A stretch of 64,000 bases of DNA from Musa acuminata AAA Group. Its lineage: Eukaryota; Streptophyta; Magnoliopsida; Zingiberales; Musaceae. The notes beneath the pieces are model-generated. The model was not told where the DNA came from. It worked only from the letters and a program-made list of their open reading frames with translations, and searched no databases. The stretch spans positions 24,953,501-25,017,500 of the forward strand of contig NC_088348.1 of NCBI RefSeq assembly GCF_036884655.1, given 5' to 3'. Position numbers and translations under genes: made by a program. Positions 19,056 to 39,489 of this stretch are shown one piece after another; positions within the stretch are counted from its first letter, which is position 1, and every line of letters starts with the position of its first letter.

Positions 19056-19159
19056 CACGTGGAAATCACGTGCCAGCATCAGGATGTCGCTATAACCGTT
19101 GGATCCTTCATTCGGCGTTCGTGCACAACTCCTAAAGGAAAACCCCCCTCAAACACGTG
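19056..19159 (+). promoter_or_regulatory. Cluster of three G-boxes upstream of the bZIP gene
   Basis: CACGTG occurs at 19056-19061, 19067-19072 and 19154-19159. The first two are 11 bp apart, about one helical turn. They lie 0.84-0.95 kb before the ATG, in the GC-rich region that probably contains promoter and 5' leader. G-boxes bind bZIP and bHLH proteins and form part of abscisic acid and light response elements. What binds here is inference. Confidence 0.5.
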
Positions 19160-19237
19160 GCACAAGTCACTCTTCCCTACGGCGACAAGTGGGAGGCTGT
19201 TTCCTGTATGGGGTGTGCATCTTGGGGAATGCGTTAA

Positions 19238-19809
<572 letters not shown>

Positions 19810-19812
19810 TGA

Positions 19813-30245
<10,433 letters not shown>

Positions 30246-31561
30246 AAGTTTGATTGGTTGCTGTCAAAACCTTCCTTATGAAATGTCACTTGTTTGTTTC
30301 TAGTTAATGCGAACACAATTGCCGACTGTAGTCCCTCCTCTTGGTTAGCTTACAAGTAATGGTAGTTGATGATGTTCCAGCATTCTTCATCTGGTATAGC
30401 TCATTCCATTTGGATTAATGTGTTCACCGATTTCTTCGTAGCATCTGAATCTATTCATTTTCATGTGTTGTGTAGATTTGTGTCAACTAGTTTGATGTAA
30501 GCTGGCCATGTTCGATCTCCAAGAAAAAAATGCTTGGGGTTACATCAAAATGGAAATTGTTTCTATCAAAGAGCATCCGATGAAAAACCTGGCTCATTAA
30601 TATTAATGGTAGACATACGCTCATGATCAAAAACATTTTAAGTGGGACTACTGATTGTAAGACCATCTAGTTTCTGCATGCTATCACAGTCATGATGGCA
30701 ACAAAAAAGGGAATTCATACAAAAACAACAAAACTGGAGCAACAAAAGGAGGCAACTCATACAAAAGCAGCAAAACTGGAGCAAGAAAACAAGTCTAGAT
30801 TGTCAACCTAGTTGAAAAGATCTCCAATGTCTATCCTTAAGCTGAAATACCACAGCAAAAGAAGCTCTAAGCAACCATAGAAACACCAAGGCAACTTCAA
30901 TTGTTCCATGTTTTAAGAGACCACCATGAAACAAAGTATCTCCATTGATAACCCCCTATAATCAAAGGATTGAATGCTCCAGATTAACTCAGCTTCTCTG
31001 ACACCAGGAGATGTCATTGCCTATCAAACCTGAACTTTCATACTAATAATTAATTAATTGGCTAGTAAACAAATGCATTAATGTTTTAGCTCACAAGAGA
31101 TGCTCATCAACTTTAAGATATTGTACACTTCACAGAATGAAACAAAGTACATATATGATATGCATCCTTCATGAAAATTTTGGCTAGTTGTAGTGAAGTA
31201 TGCCAACAAATGGATCCAATATAAGAAACCAAATGTTTCTATTTTGACAAAAACATATGATCTGACAAACGTATGTTCCAGATTCATAGTGAAACAATTG
31301 AAAGATGATATTCCAGTCTACATGTAGTCATGTCAACTCCAAAAAACAGTTTTTACAAGAACATGAAATAGTTGAAGTATACCCAACTCTTTTTGCAAAA
31401 AAATCGTGCTCCAACCCTAACAATGCTTATAATTGGAATTCTCTACCATCTAGATGAATGACAATCTTATAGTGTAAGAAAATTATGCTTCCTCCTGGGT
31501 ATTCCAAGCAAGCAATGCTACGTAACCACCAATCATCTTGGCACAATAACGAATCCAAATG
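30246..31561. other. bZIP 3' leader/flank, no gene seen
   Basis: Follows the bZIP stop codon. AT-rich with no conserved frame. About 30700-30790 has a short imperfect duplication around ACAAAAGCAGCAAAACTGGAGC-like text. The part next to 31562 is the downstream flank of the rhomboid pseudogene on the opposite strand. Confidence 0.4.
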
Positions 31562-32363
31562 TTACACAAGTTCTGCACCTCTACCAGGTACAATATTCAT
31601 CTGCAGAGTTTGGCCATTACCAGATGAAACAAAGCCGACATCAGGAAGTGAAGAATCTGTAACAGGCTCGATCTCAAGAAAGGTTAGGCCAAAACCCCAA
31701 CGCACTTCAGGCTCAGTATAAACATGGGTATAAGCCATCCAAGCATTGAAACAGCCCAGTAACTATTCATGCCATGAATCAACGCCCAGGCTATTGAGTA
31801 ACCAACAATAATACCTGATAAGTGGCCGATGAAACTTGCTTGGGGTACAATTATGGCTGTGAAGATCAACGATTCAAAGGCCGCAAAGCTGGAACTCCAA
31901 ATAGATTCAGCTTCGAAGATGGCTACTTCACCACCAGGATTGTCATACACCCGAAGACCACACATGAATAACCAACAGTCGTCACTCTTCTGAAGTAATC
32001 TAGCTTAAATTTCTGAATCAGAACATGGTATGTCAAGAGAACCAACACACCCGATAGCACCACCTAAACAAGAGTGTACTGGAGATAGAACTCGACACAG
32101 AGGCCCAAGTGGCCCAACTGTTCCTCCACCCCAAGGCTCTAAAGTATGCTCATGTTGAAGACTAAAAGCACCACACTGATGTGGGAGAATGTGGATGTAA
32201 TGAACCTCCAATATTGTCCTTCGACCGCCAATTCATAGCTCAAGCCCACATTTCTGTAGCCAATGTTCTTCTTCTGAATGTAGACCCAAATCGAGGAGCA
32301 TGTCTCGATGATACAACTACTAGCAGGTTTTTCCCATATTTTGTAAACGAGTGGCTTTCCCAT
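31562..32363 (-). pseudogene. RBL13: Decayed rhomboid-like protein (RBL13 type)
   Basis: On the minus strand from ATG at 32363 to TAA at 31562-31564, without introns. The start [19 protein letters not shown] and the following [19 protein letters not shown] and [13 protein letters not shown] match the N-terminus of plant RHOMBOID-LIKE 13; the end matches too (TLQMNIVPGRGAELV). Length is near the family's ~270 residues. One frame carries three TAG stops (about 32160, 32080 and 31940 by position of the conserved blocks), then a small deletion and frameshift in the block before PFESLIF-like sequence (reads [18 protein letters not shown]), then a fourth TAG close to 31685. RBL proteins of this group are multi-pass membrane proteins, some lacking protease activity. 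This copy cannot make a full protein. Confidence 0.85.
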
Positions 32364-32990
32364 CTCTATGCAATCAACTCAACAATTATAAATAAAGGGC
32401 TCAGAGCAATTCCCAAACAACTCAGAATCTACTCCTTGATGTAAGTGTGAGATATACTATCCCACAGCCCCGAAACAACAATCCCAGTGCTAAATGTCGG
32501 ACAGAGATCATTCAATATAGTCCCAAATGAGAAATCGAATGCATTGCACCAAGCCGTGTACCCAAAAGACCAAACTTTTGATAATTAGATAGTCACCCCT
32601 GCGAGAATCTAACACAAATAAAGAAGGCCACTAATCAAGAATCATATGACAGACCAAAAACCCTCCAGTCTAACAAATTTCAATTTCGAAAGAGCGTTAA
32701 AACGTATAACTTGAGCTCTTGAATACGCACTCGAAGATTAACAATCGAAGGTAGCGATTCTGAATCTTCCTACGAAAAGATAAATGGGCATCAACATGTA
32801 ACACTCAATAAGGAACCGAAATCACAATAAAAGGTGAAAAAAAAGAAGAAGCAAAATTGAAATCTAGGGTTGATTTTGGGGGAACAATATGGAAATTCGC
32901 AGATTGAAGATTGTTCACACCTATTGATCGAAGGGGTTTGCCGCTGGAGATCTACACGACGCCAGCAATCAGATCTTGGCTCCTTTGAAT
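32364..32990 (-). other. 5' leader of the rhomboid pseudogene, with a possible intron
   Basis: Upstream (minus strand) of the ATG at 32363. A plausible intron is at 32770-32920: AATAG|GTGTGAAC at the donor and TTTTCGTAG|GAAG at the acceptor, with a T-rich 3' part. If real, it argues that this locus was never a processed retrocopy but a native gene that died. Inferred from splice-site sequence only. Confidence 0.45.
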
Positions 32991-33379
32991 TATTTTCTTT
33001 GCTGCTCCAACATCTACGATGTTCGCCCTCCCCGATTTGATTCGAGAGGGCTTACGACACCAACCCCGGTCGATGCTTTCGGTCGGGCCACGTGTGTGAC
33101 ACCCAAAAGGTCGAAATAAACCGGTTCGATTCTTGGCCTAAGAACGGCAACCGATCGATTTATTCCGGTTTTTTATCTCGGTTCAATCGAATTAAATTGA
33201 ATCTAGGCAGCTTTTAATTGGGTTCAACACGTTCTATGTTACTTGCACTATTAAATTGGTAGCTCTCAATATTAAAGGATGATTTTCCTAAAAAAAACTC
33301 TCTTTTTCTTTTTTGGAAAAGTATTTTTCTGTTTTTGTTTTTCCCATATGGTACTTTATATTTTTTGTATTCTGATAAA
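32991..33379. other. Non-coding flank of the rhomboid locus
   Basis: Contains a CACGTG at about 33088 (GGGCCACGTGTGTG), which could belong to the promoter of the dead rhomboid gene. It then turns into AT-rich DNA. No gene seen. Confidence 0.35.
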
Positions 33380-33655
33380 TAAAAATAATTATAAATTATC
33401 TCTTAAAAATTATTTTTAGTATTTTAATTTTATATTTTTAAAAATTATATTGAGATCTTTATACTTAAAAAAGTGAAATATTTAAGTCTGTTATTTTAAT
33501 AATTTTTTATTTTTAATTTTATAAAATTATTTTTTAATCTTATATAAAAATCGTAATATTTCACATAAGTATATAGATCTTAATATACTTTTTAAAAATA
33601 TAAATATTAAAATATTAAAAATAACTAATTACAAGAGGTAATATATAATTATTCA
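33380..33655. mobile_element. AT-rich MITE-like foldback
   Basis: The left side (about 33385-33475: AATTATAAATTATCTCTTAAAAA-type, then ATTTTAATTTTATATTTTT, GAGATCTTTATAC) and the right side (about 33545-33650: CATAAGTATATAGATC, then AAAATATTAAAAATAACTAATTACAAGAGG) are imperfect inverted copies. This gives an element of about 270 bp able to fold into a hairpin. Ends approximate. Its right arm overlaps the perfect inverted repeat that follows. Confidence 0.5.
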
Positions 33656-33839
33656 TGATAAAAAATGTTATCAATTCCAAAAACCTTTCACAGTAATATA
33701 TAATTAGTCTCAATATAATTAGTCATGATAAAAAAAACTAATTATATATTACTGTGAAAGGTTTTTGGAATTGATAACATTTTTTATCATGAATAATTAT
33801 ATATTACCTCTTGTAATTAGTTATTTTTAATATTTTAAT
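33606..33839. repeat. Perfect 103-bp inverted repeat with 28-bp loop
   Basis: Arms 33606-33708 and 33737-33839 are exact reverse complements over all 103 bases by direct comparison; the loop is 33709-33736. The left arm includes CAATTCCAAAAACCTTTCACAG, split here for length as CAATTCCAAAAACC and TTTCACAG. The left arm overlaps the MITE terminal region, so the right arm is probably a recent inverted duplication of it. Confidence 0.92.
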
Positions 33840-34445
33840 TACAAGATCGACGCACTAGTATACTTGAATGGATCGATCTAAGCAATAGCATGATCCAATC
33901 TACGCGGTGGTTCTCTCTTCTCACCTTTAATCTCTCCCTCCTTCTCCCCTTACTGCTCCTAAGAAGTCATTTCAATCACCCCTCCCATTTATACCTCTAA
34001 GACATGAAAGGTATTTTGTTTAGGATTGCAAGTATTCATCCAAAATCTTCAACATAATGTGTTTGTTGGCTCATAATGTTTTTTTTTTATCTTTTAAGCT
34101 GGTTTTTCAATCTCAGTTTCCCCTCCCATCTAAGAGAGTCCTTATTGTGTTTGAGGACTTGTCTCATACATGTAAAATATATTACCATTCAACCCCTTGT
34201 AAAATATAAGTGTATTCCACCTTTTACAACGTTTTCATCATTTTTTCCTTTTAATAAGGTTTTGTATGTGAAAGAATATGTTGATATATGCAATGTACTT
34301 ATAATGTAGACATTGTATATGCTTGATAGAATTAGAAAATTAGGTTGATAACACATTTATAATATTTTTCTATTCAGATACAATAATTTCTGTATATGTA
34401 CTAAATCACTATAACTGACTTTTCTTTTTCTTTTATGTGACTTGT
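33840..34445. other. AT-rich intergenic DNA
   Basis: A T/C-rich patch at about 33905-33960 (CTCTCTTCTCACC and TCTCCCTCCTTCTCCCC) is the only notable composition change. No gene recognised. Confidence 0.4.
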
Positions 34446-34608
34446 AACAAACACCCCAATGTCAATATTCATTTGTTGGCATCATATACAATAAAAAGAA
34501 TGCAACAATTTATATCAGACCCTTTTATAGTATTTTTTTTTAAATATAATATTTTTATATGAATAAAAATATTGTAATGCCATTTCAAAACATTAAATTG
34601 ACTTTTTA

Positions 34609-34674
<66 letters not shown>

Positions 34675-35290
34675 AACACCTCAATACAAATTATATTCAT
34701 ATCCATTTGTTGATATTGTATGTAATGGGAAGAATGACAAGAATCTATATCATGATCCCTTTATAGTGTTTTCTGTGTATAAACGAAAATACTGTAACAA
34801 TGTTCTAAAATATCATAACTATGTAAATATGCAATGGAAAAAATCACAAGAATTTATATCATGACTTCTTACAATGTTTTTTATATGAAGAAAAATATTG
34901 TAACTGACATTTTATAATTTGTAACAAACATCTCAATGCAAATTATGCTCATATTCTTTTGTTGACATTATATGCAAAGGAAAGAACCATAAGAATTTGT
35001 ATCTTGACCCCTTCAAAGTGTTTTTCTTTTCAATTATTGTATTTTTTTATATATGAACAAAAATATTGTAATGATATTTCAAAATACTATAACTGACTTT
35101 TTATGACTTATATCATATATCTCAATGCAAATTATATCCATGTCCATTTATTGGCATTGTATGCAGTAGCAGTAAGAATTACAAGAGTTTATATTATGAC
35201 CCATTTATAGTGTTTTTCTTTTCAGATATACTATAATATTCTTTTGTATATGAACAAAAATAATACGATGATGTTCTAAATATTTTGTCT
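34446..35290. repeat. Diverged tandem array, unit about 190-250 bp
   Basis: Four units begin with a shared block: AACAAACACCCCAATG (34448), TCAAACACCTCAATAC (34672), AACAAACATCTCAATGC (34923) and TCATATATCTCAATGC (35112). Each is followed by ATTTGTTGGCAT-like text and later by AAAAATATTGTAA. Similar text (AAAAATATTGTAATATT) resumes at about 45620, beyond the Tat element, so the array or its relatives flank that insertion. Confidence 0.65.
34611..34672. repeat. (AT)31 microsatellite
   Basis: Sixty-two bases of uninterrupted AT dinucleotide inside the first unit of the tandem array. It explains the Ile-Tyr repeat frames seen on both strands, which are not genes. Confidence 0.97.
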
Positions 35291-35473
35291 AATGTTGATA
35301 ATTATTATGTTGATTGTTGTAGTCTCTATTTGAAATGGCTAACTGACTAAATGTAAGTTGATAATATTTTTGTTTATAAAATGATGCTTTTTGGATGATT
35401 TATTCTTCGTTCTTGTTGAAATTAATAATCAAAGTAGAAGTGTGCTACCAAAGACGATTGACTCAATCAGTGG

Positions 35474-36087
35474 TGTTGTGGGAAACAACTTTATGTCGTG
35501 GCCTCGGGGTCGATGCGGCTTGGTTCGGGTCCGAATACGCGGGGATCTTGTACGGCGTTCCTCGAGACTGCTGAGGTGGCCGATTACGATGGTCCGATTG
35601 AGACGTTACGTCGGGAGTGAAGCTTTTCCGTGGCACCGGGAAGATGCAACCCCGCCCTTGTACCTACACACAAGTCGGGTCGGAAGCTCGGCCCAACCCC
35701 TCCGACGATCAAGTTAGATGATGTGGAGGGAGTTTTTTAGTGAAGAAGTGTCTCTCTATCCCTCTTCGTTTGGAGCCCGGGGGCATTTATAGGTAGGTTT
35801 GATGTTACCTGATGTGCCATCCCGTCGGAGCGGGGCCGTACCTTTGATGGTGTCTGTCGTTGTCGTGGGCGTTGCGTGGAAGGCTGAGCTGCCGCAGGGT
35901 ATGGCGAGCCTCGGTCGACGCCTTCCCCTGCCTCGGCCGGTCGTGCGGGGTCAGACGGTGAGGTCGTCTGGGTACGGTGGGCGTGGGTGCACATTACATC
36001 GGTGTTAATGCTCGCTCCCTGGGGCAGTGTGCCGTCCAGGGGTGGATGATGTCATGGCGCACCTGGTCGCCATTTTTATCCCTATCA
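35474..36087 (-). repeat. 3' LTR of the Tat element
   Basis: 614 bp. On the + strand it runs TGTTGTGGGAAAC...CCCTATCA. It carries the same internal blocks as the right LTR and is preceded by the AGTGG duplication at 35469-35473. Confidence 0.92.
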
Positions 36088-36130
36088 TATTCTCCCCCCC
36101 CCCCCCCCCCCCTCCCCCCCCCCCCCCCCG
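36088..36130 (-). repeat. Polypurine tract expanded to poly-G (poly-C on + strand)
   Basis: Next to the 3' LTR. The + strand has 36 bases of C broken by a single T (36094-36129). On the coding (minus) strand this is a G-run followed by AGAATA and the LTR, in the position of the polypurine tract. Such G runs can form quadruplexes and are error-prone in assembly. Confidence 0.8.
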
Positions 36131-36373
36131 AAGGAAGCTACGCCTCGATTGATGTGAGGGGAGGTCCGAGGCATGGCTTTGGCTTTGAGAAACTGTGCCT
36201 GCCGGGCGGTTTCCGGTCTGTTGACGGGGGTGTTTGAGTTTTAGCGGCTAAGGAGGGTTGGACGTGCATCGGTGATTTCGGGCGGTGTGCTGCCCGGGAG
36301 CGCAACTCAATCGGGAACTCGAGCGAGGGTCGTGGTTTCGGCCGTGGAACATGGCGGGCAAGCCGCGCCGGCG
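36131..36373. other. Spacer between the Tat 3' tract and its tandem repeat
   Basis: GC-rich, inside the Tat element. Open frames here on both strands are low-complexity and show no family features. Confidence 0.4.
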
Positions 36374-36752
36374 TGGTCTCGGGAAACATGCAACCAAGGA
36401 GCACGACGCAGGCGGGCAAACCGCGCAGGTGTGGCCTCGGGGAACATGCAGCCGAGGAACATGACGCAGGCGGGCAGACCGCGCAGGTGTGGCCTCGGGG
36501 GAACATGCAGCCGAGGAGCACGATGCAGGTGGGCTGGCCGCGCAGGTGTGTCCCGGGTGGCATGGAGCCGAGGAGCACAACGCAGGCGGGTTGGCCGCGC
36601 AGGTGTGTCCCGGGTGGCATGGAGCCGAGGAGCACGACGCAGACGGGCTGGCCGCGCAGGTGTGGTCCGGGTGGCATGGAGTCGAGGAGCACGACGCAAG
36701 CGGGCTAGCCGCGCAGGTGTGGTCTGGGTGGCATGGAGCCAAGGAGCTGCTT
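36374..36752. repeat. 57-59-bp tandem repeat, about 6.5 copies, inside the Tat element
   Basis: Units begin near 36376, 36428, 36487, 36546, 36603, 36660 and 36717. Each carries CATG[CG]A, then GGAGCACGACGCAGGCGGG and CCGCGCAGGTGTG. The first three units (AACATGCAGCC) and the later ones (GGCATGGAGCC) form two subtypes. Because the unit is close to a multiple of three, open frames run through on all strands (for example 36138-36692 minus), which are not genes. Confidence 0.9.
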
Positions 36753-37171
36753 ATGCCATTTTTCCTCCTTGTCCATTTAGCAGTAGCGGGGGTGGAAAAT
36801 TACCGTTTTTGGCCTATTTTCTGAGGGGGAGCTGGTTGCTTTTGCCGCACGCTTTCGGGCGTTGAGATCGAAGCGTCAATGCGCTGCCGCTTCAGTGGGG
36901 TTGCCACGTCAGGCTTTCATTAAGGCGGAGCGTCTTTTGGTGCGACGTGACGGTTGCGCACGTGCAGGGGTGGGCTGCCGCCCATTCTCGGGAGGCGAAC
37001 GGGCGCTGGTTCTGGCGGGATATCTCCTTTAAATAGCGGGCGCCCGACCTCGATTTTATCTTTTGTCGCTGAGTCTCCTTCTTCAGGTCCCGCCGTCCCC
37101 TTTTCTGTTTTCTTCCCCGCTTCCTGGGTCGTCCTTCCTTTCCTCATCCCTCCTCCCCGCTAAGGTCAGTC
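36753..37171. other. Leader region before the Tat antisense ORF
   Basis: Sequence on the + strand between the tandem repeat and the antisense ORF. TTTAAATAGCGGG at about 37028 is a possible TATA-like element about 140 bp before the ATG at 37172, and CT-rich sequence follows, as in a leader. Function inferred only. Confidence 0.35.
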
Positions 37172-39167
37172 GTGATGTCGTCTTCTTCTCCCCCTCCTTC
37201 TTCCCCTTCCTGTGCGGCTGAGGGGGGACGTCTTCCGACGTCTCCTGTCGAATCCTCTGATGGGGAGGCGGCACGGGCCCTGGAGGCCTTGATGTGGCCG
37301 CACGACCACGACTCCACCGTGAGTGGGTCACTACTGGGGGGACTCCAGGAGCGCTATGGTATCCCGGAGGACCACATCCTTAGTGCCCCTGAACCGGGAC
37401 AACGGGCGTATGACCTGGTTCCGCAGGGTTTCGCGCTGACCCTAGACGTCCTGGAGGCGGGTCTACGCCTTCCTCTTCATCCCTTCATCATGTCTTGTAT
37501 TTCCTTCTAGCGAATTTCGTCGTCCCAGGTGGCGCCGAACTCCTGGCGTTACCTGGTGGTGTTCCTGGGGGAATGCCACTACGCCAAAATCACCCCTACC
37601 CTCAACCTGTTTCGTTCTTGTTACCGCCTCTCCAAGGGGTCCGGGGGATACTTTCTATCCGCCCGGATGGGGTTCCGAGTTGGGGGGGCCCCTTCTAACA
37701 ACAAAGGGTGGAAGGAGATATTCTTTTATGTTAGTCGGGCGAGGGATTGGGGCTTCGGAGTACGGTGGTCCGCCAAGGCGATCGATAATACCGTTCCGAC
37801 CCTGAGCGAGGCAGAGCATCGAGATCTAGGGAGGCTCAAGGAGGTCCTCCCCAGCTCCCAGGTTCTCCGGAGCATGACCGAGCGGTGGCTGGTCGAGGCG
37901 GGCCTTAGTCCGATGCCTCGGGGTATGTTAGTAGTGTTTAATTCGGACGTGCCAGGGTTTAATCTTGGTGCTGACATGCTTTCCCCGTTTCCTGCAGAGA
38001 TGGTGAATCTCCGGTCACTCCTAGGCGATCAGGCGCCTCCGACTCTGCCCTCAGCGACGCCGGTCGTCCCACTGCCCAGCTAAGAGGGTGCCCCGCTGGA
38101 GGTTGAGGCCGAGCGCCCTCGGAAGAAGGCCAAGGCAGCGGCTCCCACGGGGGCTGAAGCGGCTCCTTGTCGAGGTGAGGCCGGGTCCAGCCAACAAGTG
38201 GCTGGGAAGGGCCCTCGCCCTCCCAGCGTGCGCGACCTGTGCCGGTTAACCACCAGGGACGAGGAGCCATTCCTGGCGCGGATGGTGGGCGAGATCCCGA
38301 CCGGGGAGGCAGGCGATCCCCTGGTCGCTCGCTGGGGGGGTTTGTCCCGGGGGGACAAGGTGTGGGCCGGAGGGGACTCCTCCGCGGCCTTTCTCCGAGG
38401 GCGTTACATCCCGATGTGGCTCGGGACCTGTACACTCAGCCCTTGGGGGCTCTCCTCGATAAGTCCGCCAGGTCCTTGGTATGGGTAAGTGCTTCTCCTC
38501 CCTCCTCGGGGTTGCTCCCCTGACGCTGTTATTCTTGACCCGACTCTTTTTTCTACATGGTCTCCATTACGCGACGGCCTTGATGGACAGGGTGCGCGAC
38601 GCTGGCCGGGTCATCGGGGACCTTATCAGGCGCAATGCCGAGCTCTGCCGTCAGGTCGAGGAGGCACGAGCAGGAGCTGGGCTAGAGGCCGTGGCGACTG
38701 TTGGGAAGCGCACGGCGGAAGCAGAGGCGGAGGCGGTTCGCCTCAAGTCGGAGCTCGAGGCGTCCAAGAGCCTGAATAACGACCTCCATAAGACCATAAG
38801 GCTGGAGCGAACCGAGCTTCGTTTGTTGAAGACGGAGTCGGGCGCCCTCAGCAAAAAGCTAGAGGAGGCAAAGGCGGAGGTGAGGGCGGCCTCCGAGGCG
38901 CTTGCCGAGGAGGCTCGTCTCCGACCCGAGAAGGACCAAGAATTAATCACGACTTACAAGAAGTTCGAGGGGTTCGAACTCGGGCTGACGCGTACGGGGC
39001 GGGTTTCTTTTGAATATGGATATCGGATTGCCACGGCCCGCTTCCATTCACGCCACCCGGGCCTTGAGGTGGAGGAGGACCCTTTTACCTCCCATCCCGA
39101 GGATCTTGAGGTGGATATGCCCGAGGACGTTCCTTTCGACGACCAGCTGGACACCCCGAAGGAATGA
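37172..39167 (+). pseudogene. Antisense ORF of the Tat element (gypsy-type transposon protein, PF04195-like)
   Basis: Runs opposite to gag-pol. The frame from ATG 37172 goes through a TAG at 37508-37510 and a TAA at 38081-38083 and continues in the same frame to about 38400, where a 1-base shift occurs (RGRYIP versus ALHPDVARDLYT). A probable intron starts at GTAAGT near 38487, after KSARSLVW. Its acceptor near 38555 lacks a clear AG. The rest (about 38560-39167) is a Glu/Ala-rich coiled coil ending DTPKE. The motifs PNSWRYLVVFL, YFLSARMGFRV and NNKGWKEIFFYV resemble Pfam Transposase_28 (putative gypsy-type transposon). Such antisense ORFs are a known trait of Tat elements; the protein's role is unknown. 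This copy is broken. Confidence 0.8.
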
Positions 39168-39489
39168 GAGAGGTGTTTTGTCTTGGTCGGTCTGTGGGTC
39201 GGAGGTTGGGTCCTGTAAGTCGGAGTCAGGTCTTGTAAGCTGTCTTTTTCTTGAAATAAAAGAAGGTTTTGTCTTCTCTCATGGATTTGCTCGTCTTTTT
39301 CTTCCCTTAGGCAAAAAGTTTCTTCCTCCCGGACGAAAAACTTTTCTTCCTTAAGCGAAAAATTCTAAGGCTTTGGACGTTCCACGTCTTCGGCGAAAAA
39401 CGAGGAAGAATTTCTCTTGTCGTGGCTTGCCCGACTTCTTCCTCTTTCCTTAGAGGAAACTTCTTCCCCTAGATGAAGGGCCTCTTTAT
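39168..39489. repeat. Short GCGAAAAA/TTCTTCC repeats between the two converging Tat ORFs
   Basis: After the antisense ORF stop and before the gag-pol stop. Several direct copies of TTCTTCCTC and GCGAAAAA(A/C) about 30-60 bp apart, plus GGACGTTCCA[CT]GT twice (about 39376 and 39517). AATAAA at about 39256 could serve the antisense transcript. Confidence 0.45.

Noticed and set aside
34469..34864. Ile-Tyr repeat frames on both strands, also at 56835-57396
   Set aside because: Artefacts of (AT)n microsatellites.
36094..36129. Poly-C tract as a telomere- or centromere-like sequence
   Set aside because: Its position directly beside the LTR fits the polypurine tract of the Tat element.
36138..36865. 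Several long overlapping frames on both strands (for example 36138-36692 minus, 36272-36865 plus)
   Set aside because: All come from the 57-bp tandem repeat, whose unit length keeps frames open. Cys/Pro/His or Gly/Arg repeats without family features.
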